DNA from: an uncultured Caryophanales bacterium
GTDB taxonomy: Bacteria; Bacillota_I; Bacilli_A; RF39; UBA660
Reading direction: 5' to 3'
Assembly: GCA_947302515.1 (NCBI GenBank)
Contig: CAMYVT010000037.1
Coordinates: 1-7,102, forward strand
DNA: 7,102 nt
The position numbers and the translations under genes were made by a program. The stretch's first letter is position 1; every line of letters starts with the position of its first letter. Below, piece by piece: positions 1 through 4,634 of this stretch. The notes under the pieces are model-generated. The model worked only from the letters and a program-made list of their open reading frames with translations, was not told the origin of the DNA and ran no database searches.

Positions 1-356
1 ACTGATAATACTGTTGAAATTATTTGTACTTCATTTTTAAATCCTTCTGGGAATAATGGACGCATTGGTCTATCAATCATTCTTGCAGCAAGTGTTGCAG
101 CTTCACTAGGTCTACCTTCTCTTTTAATAAATCCTCCTGGGATTTTACCAACAGAATATAATTTTTCTTGATAATTTACTGTTAGTGGAAAGAAATCTGA
201 TAATAGATTAACATTTTTAGAAACTACTGCAGCAGTTAATACTACTGTATCATTATATCTTACTAATACAGCACCATCTGCTTGTTTAGCAAGTTCTCCA
301 TTTTCTACTACTATTTTTCTTCCATAAAAATCTAATTCATATACTTTTTTCTCCAT
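1..356 (-). CDS. pnp: Polyribonucleotide nucleotidyltransferase (PNPase), N-terminal part, cut by window edge
   Basis: PNPase degrades RNA 3' to 5' by phosphorolysis and takes part in mRNA turnover. Only the first 118 of roughly 700 residues are present; the gene runs off the left edge. The translated start [20 protein letters not shown] and the later stretches [13 protein letters not shown] and [16 protein letters not shown] are hallmarks of the first RNase PH-like domain. The ATG at 356-354 is preceded by AAGAGGT (361-367), a good Shine-Dalgarno at normal spacing. It lies directly downstream of rpsO, the usual rpsO-pnp arrangement. The rpsO terminator ends only about 16 nt before this start, which leaves little room for a separate promoter. 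Expression therefore probably depends on terminator readthrough, or on a promoter inside rpsO that I did not identify. The family assignment is secure; the regulation is inferred. Confidence 0.97.
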   Translation of the reverse strand, partial: MEKKVYELDFYGRKIVVENGELAKQADGAVLVRYNDTVVLTAAVVSKNVNLLSDFFPLTVNYQEKLYSVGKIPGGFIKREGRPSEAATLAARMIDRPMRPLFPEGFKNEVQIISTVLS

Positions 357-372
357 ACATACCTCTTTCTTC

Positions 373-402
373 AAAAAAAATAGACACTAAAAAATGTGTC
401 TA
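373..402 (-). terminator. Intrinsic terminator/attenuator between rpsO and pnp
   Basis: Read on the minus strand, TAGACAC (402-396), an 8-nt loop ATTTTTTA (395-388) and GTGTCTA (387-381) form a perfect 7-bp stem followed at once by eight T residues (380-373). This is a textbook Rho-independent terminator. The first three stem bases, TAG at 402-400, are the rpsO stop codon, so a ribosome finishing rpsO would cover the 5' arm. The stem is short and AU-containing, so partial readthrough into pnp is likely (inference). Confidence 0.8.
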
Positions 403-669
403 CTTTCTTAAACCTAATTTTTTAATTACTTCACGATAACTTTGGATATCTCTCTTTGCTAGATATTGTAGCATATTTCTACGTTGTCCTACTTTCTTTA
501 ATAATCCTCTACGTGAATGATAATCATGAGTGTGAACTTTTAAATGTTCTGTTAGTTCTTGAATTTCTTTAGTAAGAATTGCTATTTGAACTTCTGCAGA
601 ACCAGTATCATTTGCACTCTTTGCAAAATCTTTAATGATCTTTGCTTTTTCTTCTTTAGTTAAAGCCAT
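400..669 (-). CDS. rpsO: 30S ribosomal protein S15
   Basis: S15 is a primary binder of the 16S rRNA central domain in the 30S subunit and also contributes to an intersubunit bridge. The product has 89 residues from this start, the usual family length, and carries the conserved features [13 protein letters not shown], the [10 protein letters not shown] segment that contacts r[12 protein letters not shown] and the terminal KKLGLRK. Two ATG codons are adjacent (672-670 and 669-667). I chose the second because S15 proteins usually begin MALT or MAIT, but AAAGGA at 684-679 could serve either (6 or 9 nt spacing). The stop TAG is built into the following terminator stem. The gene lies upstream of pnp and has its own leader and candidate promoters, so it is probably transcribed separately from the infB operon. 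Confidence 0.97.
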   Translation of the reverse strand: MALTKEEKAKIIKDFAKSANDTGSAEVQIAILTKEIQELTEHLKVHTHDYHSRRGLLKKVGQRRNMLQYLAKRDIQSYREVIKKLGLRK

Positions 670-672
670 CAT

Positions 673-747
673 TACACTTCCTTTCTTTTTGTATTCACCA
701 CAACTAAGTAGAAAGTCGGAAATTCTATCTACCTGGATGAGGTAAGT
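673..747 (-). promoter_or_regulatory. Candidate structured rpsO leader (possible S15 autoregulatory RNA)
   Basis: This is the predicted 5' untranslated RNA of rpsO, counted from the probable start near 747. Hairpin A pairs TACCT (744-740) with AGGTA (734-730) around the loop CATCC. Hairpin B pairs TAGAA (727-723) with TTCTA (713-709). The strand AGGTAGA (734-728) can instead pair with TCTACTT (712-706), including one G-U, which would exclude both hairpins. CTTTCT (715-710) can pair with AGAAAG (686-681), covering part of the Shine-Dalgarno AAAGGA. Alternative helices that reach the ribosome binding site fit translational feedback by S15, which is known for rpsO leaders in several bacteria. 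I have not shown a match to any described leader family; the pairing was found by eye. Confidence 0.42.
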
Positions 748-753
748 ACTTGT

Positions 754-782
754 ATTATACTATTTGTTTTGTAATAATGCAA
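754..782 (-). promoter_or_regulatory. Candidate sigma-A promoter for rpsO, proximal
   Basis: On the minus strand a perfect -10 box TATAAT (759-754) lies 17 bp downstream of TTGCAT (782-777), which matches the first three bases of the -35 consensus TTGACA. The start point would fall near 747, giving a leader of about 75 nt before rpsO. Spacing is ideal and the -10 is perfect, but the -35 is weak and the AT-rich background makes chance matches common. Confidence 0.55.
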
Positions 783-815
783 GTTTTATTACTAAATATG
801 TCTTAGTATATATTT

Positions 816-824
816 ATTATATCA
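816..824 (-). promoter_or_regulatory. Candidate extended -10 promoter for rpsO, distal
   Basis: On the minus strand TGATATAAT (824-816) is a perfect extended -10 element (TGn plus TATAAT). No convincing -35 is visible (TACCAC at 844-839), which extended -10 promoters can tolerate. The start would be near 809, giving a leader about 60 nt longer than that of the proximal promoter. It could be a second rpsO start, or fortuitous in AT-rich DNA. Confidence 0.38.
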
Positions 825-839
825 TACTTATTTATTTTG

Positions 840-853
840 TGGTATATTATAAT
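840..853 (+). promoter_or_regulatory. Weak candidate promoter for the three-gene envelope cassette
   Basis: On the plus strand TGGTATATT (840-848) resembles an extended -10, and TATAAT (848-853) overlaps it. No clear -35 is present. The extended -10 would start RNA near 855, just including the Shine-Dalgarno GGTGA at 855-859. The TATAAT version would start inside that site and is less likely to be functional. A start further upstream, in the AT-rich stretch 800-840, is equally possible. Confidence 0.28.
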
Positions 854-854
854 T

Positions 855-859
855 GGTGA
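855..859 (+). promoter_or_regulatory. Ribosome binding site that decides the CPBP protease start
   Basis: GGTGA at 855-859 matches the 3' half of the consensus AGGAGGTGA and stands 5 nt before ATG 865. Possible earlier in-frame starts, TTG 853 and GTG 856, overlap this site and have no purine-rich sequence at proper spacing, so ATG 865 is preferred. Confidence 0.5.
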
Positions 860-864
860 ATAAT

Positions 865-1563
865 ATGGAAAAGATAAATAATAAAGTATTAATGATTATT
901 AGAGGATTTATTATTTTATTCTTGTTTTTTAATTCTGTTTATTTTCAATATATTCCATTATTAGTATTTAAAACTGATGTAGATAGTATTTCTGGTAATA
1001 TGAATATTGCTGTATTATTATCTACTTTTTCTAGTTTAGTTATGTTATTAATTATTCTAATTGTTTATCGTAAAGATTTAATTAGTGAATGGAAAATATT
1101 TACTAGTAATATTAGTAAAAATATTATTACTGGTTTAGTTTGCTGGATAGTTGGTTTTGCTATTATGATTTTTGTTAATTTTATATTAATTATCTTTTTT
1201 AAAGCTAATGGAGCAAATAATGAAATAATAGTTCGTTCTATGATTAAAGCATCTCCTATACTTATGGGATTAGATGTATGTGTTTTTGCTCCTTTTATTG
1301 AAGAAATTGTGTTTAGAAAAACGCTGAAAGATGTATTTTCTAAAGTATATATTTTTGTACCTTTATCATTCTTATTATTTGGCTATGCCCATGTGTCTAG
1401 TATGGCTACTAGTTTAGTTGATTGGTTATATATTATTCCATACGGAGCTTTAGGTGGAGTTTTTGCTTATGCATACAGTAAGACTGATACTGTATTTACT
1501 TCAATGACTTTTCATATGGTACATAATTGGATGTTATTTTTACTTATATTATTAATAGTATAG
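865..1563 (+). CDS. CPBP-family intramembrane metalloprotease (Abi/CAAX protease-like)
   Basis: This is a multi-spanning membrane protein of 232 residues with hydrophobic segments near 9-35, 47-68, 88-113, 130-148, 161-177, 187-205 and 221-232. The three signatures of the CPBP glutamic/metallo-protease family are all present: E146-E147-x3-R151 at the cytoplasmic end of a helix, F172-x3-H176 and H217-x3-N221. The putative catalytic set is therefore intact. Family members cleave within the membrane, as in CAAX prenyl-protein processing, bacteriocin immunity and maturation, or anchoring of surface proteins; the substrate here cannot be read from the sequence. It is the first gene of a plus-strand cassette, 13 bp before a C39-like peptidase gene, and is divergent from rpsO. 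The stop is TAG. Family call is secure; the role in the cassette is unknown. Confidence 0.9.
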   Translation: MEKINNKVLMIIRGFIILFLFFNSVYFQYIPLLVFKTDVDSISGNMNIAVLLSTFSSLVMLLIILIVYRKDLISEWKIFTSNISKNIITGLVCWIVGFAIMIFVNFILIIFFKANGANNEIIVRSMIKASPILMGLDVCVFAPFIEEIVFRKTLKDVFSKVYIFVPLSFLLFGYAHVSSMATSLVDWLYIIPYGALGGVFAYAYSKTDTVFTSMTFHMVHNWMLFLLILLIV

Positions 1564-1576
1564 AAAGGAGATTATT

Positions 1577-2542
1577 ATGAACATTGTTAGTAATTGTCAA
1601 GATTACGCAATGGTAGGTATTTTAGCTATTGTTAAGAATATTCTTAACTTATTTCAGATTGTTGCACCTATACTGTGTATTATTAGCTTATCTATTATTT
1701 TTATTAAATTAGTTCGTGATCCTGATAATAAGAAATTATTATCTCAAATACGTAATTCTATCATTGCTTTATTTATGGTCTTCTTTGTACCTGTTTTTGT
1801 TAATGCTACTTTTAATATGATGGGAGAGACTACTCCTGTTAGTTCTTGTTGGGAAATGGCTGGTAATGTTAATTCTAAATCTACTTATATTCCAATTGAT
1901 GATCGTGGAAAAATTTCTATTTTATATGATCCTGATGTATATAAAACCGGTGGTTCTACGTTAGGACTTGATGCTTTAATATATTATAGTCAAGGAAGCT
2001 ATGCTGATATACCTTTCTGTAGTAATGGTAATACTATTTCTAATTCTGGTTGTGGGGCTGTGGCTTTTTCGATGATAGCTAGTTCTTATGTTAATACTTC
2101 TTTTTCTCCTAAAAATGTTGCTAAATGGTTTTGTACAAATCATTTTCAATATTCTGATGGAGGTCTTGAAGATGAAGCTGTTATGGCTGAAAATACTCTT
2201 TCCCATTTTGGATTAGATGGTAATGTTATTTTTGATAAAACAAATCAAACTAGTAAAGATTATGGTAAATACTATAATTCTGTTGAGGGTTCAAATATAC
2301 TTAGAGCAGTTAATGCAGGTAAATCTGTTATGTTTGGTATGCCCGGGCATTGGTCAGTAGCAGGTCCTAATATAGAGTGTTCTAGTGATAAAGTATATCT
2401 TTATAATCCATCTAGACCTACTTCTAATGGTTGTTATACTCCTGAAGAATTATTTAATTATACATATAATTATAATAATCGTTGTAAAAATACTGGTTGG
2501 TGTGGTTGGGATGTAGCAATATCCCTTGTAGGTAAATCTTAG
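1577..2542 (+). CDS. Two-helix (VirB2/pilin-like) membrane protein with C39-like cysteine peptidase domain
   Basis: The protein has 321 residues. Residues 12-44 and 60-80 are hydrophobic helices joined by a charged loop (KLVRDPDNKKLLSQIRNS). The second helix ends FFVPVFVNATFNMMGE, a pattern I recognise from VirB2/TrbC-like pilin-type proteins of low-GC Gram-positives. From about 130 on, the sequence resembles C39-like (papain-fold) peptidases: YYSQG (Q139, possible oxyanion glutamine), SGCGAVAFSMI (C159, candidate nucleophile), SPKNVAKW, PGHWSVAGP (H258) and YLYNPS (N277, where the family more often has Asp). Ten cysteines, five in the last 140 residues besides C159, suggest disulfides and an extracytoplasmic domain. 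AAAGGAG (1564-1570) lies 6 nt before the ATG. The substrate is unknown; it could be a peptidase or a non-catalytic relative. Partner genes are a CPBP protease before and a lipoprotein 10 bp after. Confidence 0.75.
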   Translation: MNIVSNCQDYAMVGILAIVKNILNLFQIVAPILCIISLSIIFIKLVRDPDNKKLLSQIRNSIIALFMVFFVPVFVNATFNMMGETTPVSSCWEMAGNVNSKSTYIPIDDRGKISILYDPDVYKTGGSTLGLDALIYYSQGSYADIPFCSNGNTISNSGCGAVAFSMIASSYVNTSFSPKNVAKWFCTNHFQYSDGGLEDEAVMAENTLSHFGLDGNVIFDKTNQTSKDYGKYYNSVEGSNILRAVNAGKSVMFGMPGHWSVAGPNIECSSDKVYLYNPSRPTSNGCYTPEELFNYTYNYNNRCKNTGWCGWDVAISLVGKS

Positions 2543-2549
2543 GAGGTGA
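2541..2549 (+). promoter_or_regulatory. Near-perfect ribosome binding site overlapping the upstream stop codon
   Basis: AGGAGGTGA at 2541-2549 is a nine-base match to the anti-Shine-Dalgarno complement, 3 nt before ATG 2553. Its first two bases belong to the TAG stop (2540-2542) of the C39-like gene. This implies one transcript and likely translational coupling between the peptidase-like protein and the lipoprotein. Confidence 0.85.
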
Positions 2550-2552
2550 AGT

Positions 2553-3281
2553 ATGAAGAAATTATTATTAATTATTATTGGAATAATACTGTTAAGTGGC
2601 TGTTCATTAAAAGAACAAAATTATGATATTAATACAATATATTATGATTTAAATATTAGTAATCATTATCAAGAAAATATCACATTTACTTTTCCTAAGA
2701 ATGCTTATGAAATAGCAGCAACTAGTATTAATAGTGATATTGATTCATTAGAATATATATTATTAATAGATAATTTTTCTAGACCTATTCATAATAATTT
2801 ATATACTTTATATGGTAAAAATATTTATAATATGAAAAATGCTATTGAAGTTGACTTAGATTTTGATTATTTAGAAAAAGATTTTGTTAATTCTAATTAT
2901 ATGAATACTTGTTTTGAAAAACATAGTATTATTGATGAAGATGATTATTTAGAGATTCATCTTAATGGAGAATTCTATTGTTTACAAGATAAGAATATGA
3001 CTATTCATGTTTCTTCTATATATGAAAAAGAAAATACTAACGGTAATAGATTAGATGATGGTTCTATTGAATGGTATATTGATAAGAATAATGCTAAAGA
3101 CGTTGATATTTACTATAAAGTATTTCGTAATAAAGATGATATGGTTACAGCTTATGGATTACTACAAAAACATATTGATCATGATACATTAGTTATTATT
3201 GAATTAATCATTATTATTACTATTATTGTAGGAGGATTCTTCTTTTACAAGTTCTTATACAATAGAGAATTTAATAAATAA
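2553..3281 (+). CDS. Lipoprotein with C-terminal membrane anchor, function unknown
   Basis: The product has 242 residues. The N-terminus is a lipoprotein signal: two lysines, a hydrophobic run and the lipobox LLSGC with C17 as the predicted lipidated residue. Residues 18-210 look like a beta-rich, acidic extracytoplasmic domain with two cysteines (C120, C143) that could pair, and a segment DGSIEWYIDKNN (169-180). Residues about 212-235 are a strong transmembrane helix followed by a short positively charged tail (KFLYNREFNK), so the protein is probably anchored at both ends. I do not recognise a named family with confidence; the overall plan recalls poorly characterised Firmicutes lipoproteins. 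It is the last gene of the cassette and ends directly at a hairpin terminator. It may present or tether a substrate or partner of the upstream peptidase (inference). Confidence 0.75.
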   Translation: MKKLLLIIIGIILLSGCSLKEQNYDINTIYYDLNISNHYQENITFTFPKNAYEIAATSINSDIDSLEYILLIDNFSRPIHNNLYTLYGKNIYNMKNAIEVDLDFDYLEKDFVNSNYMNTCFEKHSIIDEDDYLEIHLNGEFYCLQDKNMTIHVSSIYEKENTNGNRLDDGSIEWYIDKNNAKDVDIYYKVFRNKDDMVTAYGLLQKHIDHDTLVIIELIIIITIIVGGFFFYKFLYNREFNK

Positions 3282-3308
3282 AAAAGAGGTAGTTATCTAC
3301 CTCTTTTT
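3281..3308. terminator. Bidirectional intrinsic terminator between convergent operons
   Basis: AAAAAGAGGTAG (3281-3292), loop TTAT (3293-3296) and CTACCTCTTTTT (3297-3308) form a perfect 12-bp stem with a tetraloop. The A-rich and T-rich arms provide a U-tract in either direction, so it can end both the plus-strand cassette and the minus-strand infB operon. The hairpin starts at the last base of the lipoprotein stop codon, and the minus-strand stop TAA (3295-3293) lies in the loop. Confidence 0.88.
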
Positions 3309-3859
3309 ATATTCTTATCAATAAATGCTACTGGTATACATACTAATACTTCTATACCTATTGTTATAAAGTATTTTAACCAATAACCATCTTGTATAAC
3401 TAAATTTAAATATATTAATGTATAAATCATATAATAAATAATTATTGAAAATAAATATGTTAATACTATTAATATATAAGGACTTCTTGTGTTGTTTAAT
3501 AAAAATAAATATATCATTAAATTAACAAATTGACTTACAACATATCCAAAGAAATCTCCTAATAATGTTGATAATACTAATCCTCTTCCTAAAGCAAATT
3601 CCATAGTAACCATAAATCCTACAAATATTACTCCAGATATAGCTACTGCAGAGATTGCTTTTTTATAATCATATTTTTTACATATATAATTTGTTAAAAA
3701 ATAGATAAATGGGATTAATAAGATATTATAACTAATCATAGTTCCCATAATAGTAAATTTATAACTCTTTACTGATTGAATTAAAATAGTCAATGTTGTT
3801 AATAATAATATGTATATCCAGCAATCATTGTAACTTTCTTCTAATTGCTTTTTTCTCAT
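3293..3859 (-). CDS. Polytopic membrane protein resembling the VUT/YhhQ (DUF165) queuosine-precursor transporter family
   Basis: The product has 188 residues from the chosen start, with about six hydrophobic segments (near 13-28, 36-58, 68-90, 99-120, 128-151 and 162-180). The pattern FTIMGTMISYNILLIPFIYF followed by NYICKKYDYKKA recalls the family motif in which a Pro-x-x-Tyr helix leads into an acidic segment and YGxxxA. GDFFGYVVSQFVNLMIY matches the family's SQ-containing helix. Acidic residues common in the family are replaced here (for example N57), so substrate specificity is uncertain. Family members are proposed uptake transporters for queuosine precursors. I chose ATG 3859 because AAGAGGTG lies 7 nt upstream; an in-frame TTG at 3865 has no room for a ribosome binding site. 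It is the last gene of the infB operon, 17 bp after rbfA. Confidence 0.68.
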   Translation of the reverse strand: MRKKQLEESYNDCWIYILLLTTLTILIQSVKSYKFTIMGTMISYNILLIPFIYFLTNYICKKYDYKKAISAVAISGVIFVGFMVTMEFALGRGLVLSTLLGDFFGYVVSQFVNLMIYLFLLNNTRSPYILIVLTYLFSIIIYYMIYTLIYLNLVIQDGYWLKYFITIGIEVLVCIPVAFIDKNIKRGR

Positions 3860-3866
3860 AAACAAA

Positions 3867-3874
3867 CACCTCTT
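3867..3874 (-). promoter_or_regulatory. Ribosome binding site that decides the VUT-like gene start
   Basis: Read on the minus strand, AAGAGGTG (3874-3867) lies 7 nt before ATG 3859-3857 and only 2 nt after the rbfA stop codon (3879-3877). This favours ATG 3859 over the upstream TTG and indicates coupling to rbfA translation. Confidence 0.75.
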
Positions 3875-3876
3875 TT

Positions 3877-4221
3877 TTATTCTTTTTCTTTTATTTCTTC
3901 AATTAATTTATCAATATGTTCTCCATATTCAATTGATTGATCATAAATAAATCTTAGTTCTGGAGTATGACGTACTTCTACTGTTTCGGCCAACTTAGTA
4001 CGAATGAATGATGAAGCTTTTTCTAAAGCGTTTTTGGTTGATTCTTTTTTTTCTTCATCTAATACGGTGTAATAAACTTTGGCAAAACTTAAATCATTTG
4101 TAACTTCTACTCCAGTTATAGTAACAAACTTAATATCTGAATCTTTTACTTCTCTCATCAATATATTACTTATTGCTTCTTGATAAGTATGATTTAATCT
4201 TTCTATTTTTATGCTTGCCAT
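3877..4221 (-). CDS. rbfA: Ribosome-binding factor A
   Basis: RbfA is a small KH-fold factor that binds the nascent 30S subunit near the 5' end of 16S rRNA and helps its maturation, especially in the cold. The 114-residue product matches the family in length. Recognisable segments are the N-terminal IERLNHTYQEAISNILMREV, the central LSFAKVYYTVLD, and the strongly conserved VRHTPELRFIYDQSIEYGEHID near residues 82-103. The ATG at 4221 has GGAGGG 7-8 nt upstream, which begins at the stop codon of the preceding 130-residue ORF. Its place downstream of infB is the usual one in Firmicutes, but truB, normally next, is not here. Confidence 0.97.
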   Translation of the reverse strand: MASIKIERLNHTYQEAISNILMREVKDSDIKFVTITGVEVTNDLSFAKVYYTVLDEEKKESTKNALEKASSFIRTKLAETVEVRHTPELRFIYDQSIEYGEHIDKLIEEIKEKE

Positions 4222-4233
4222 TTTTATCCCTCC

Positions 4234-4626
4234 CTATTGTTTACGTTTATAATATTGTCCTACTAATGGTTTATCTTTAAATCTTTTTTCATATTCTAAA
4301 TCAATAAAATCTTGTATACCAAATTGATGTTCTACTGTATCATAAACATCTATTAATGAATAATATCCTTCTTCTGAAGGTTTAAATATAGCGATTCCTG
4401 TTTTATCTTCGTTTATTTCAAGTAATTCTTCTTGATGTTTCATAAATTCTACTATATCCATGTTTATTAATATATCTTCTTTTATACCACTTATAGGGCT
4501 TTCAATATAGCGAACTCCTACTATCATATTTCCATGTTCTGCAACATATTCTAGTAATGTATTATCATTTAATAATTCGCTTTTCATTATAAATCTTTCT
4601 TGATCTTCTCTTATTGTTTTTTTCAT
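4234..4626 (-). CDS. Hypothetical 130-residue acidic protein between infB and rbfA
   Basis: I do not recognise this protein. It has no signal peptide, membrane helix or cysteine, is rich in Glu, Asp, Ile and Tyr, and looks like a soluble cytoplasmic alpha/beta protein. Visible segments are GNMIVGVRYIESPISGIKED (about 33-52), an acidic helix EFMKHQEELLEINED, and YYSLIDVYDTVEHQFGIQDF. It ends in basic YYKRKQ. The ATG at 4626 has only a weak purine-rich site (AAGAGA, overlapping the infB stop). An ATG at residue 14 is preceded by AAGAAAG and is an alternative start. It lies 8 bp after infB and 12 bp before rbfA, where Firmicutes often carry ylxP (DUF503, about 92 residues), but I see no clear similarity to that family. 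A role near ribosome assembly or initiation is guilt by association only. Confidence 0.75.
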   Translation of the reverse strand: MKKTIREDQERFIMKSELLNDNTLLEYVAEHGNMIVGVRYIESPISGIKEDILINMDIVEFMKHQEELLEINEDKTGIAIFKPSEEGYYSLIDVYDTVEHQFGIQDFIDLEYEKRFKDKPLVGQYYKRKQ

Positions 4627-4634
4627 TTTCTTAT

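Noticed and set aside
744..751. Palindrome AAGTACTT at the predicted rpsO transcription start, considered as an operator
   Set aside because: A single 8-bp palindrome in AT-rich DNA is easily due to chance and has no second copy in the window.
853..864. Earlier TTG or GTG start for the CPBP protease
   Set aside because: These codons overlap the likely Shine-Dalgarno GGTGA and lack a ribosome binding site of their own; ATG 865 has correct spacing.
1976..2206. Minus-strand open frame of 76 codons inside the C39-like gene
   Set aside because: It is antisense to the conserved peptidase motif region, with Ser/Arg/Ile-rich shadow composition and no start context.
865..3281. Cassette as part of an insertion sequence, integrative element or toxin-antitoxin pair
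   Set aside because: No transposase, integrase, direct or inverted terminal repeats or tRNA attachment site are visible, and base composition matches the flanking genes.
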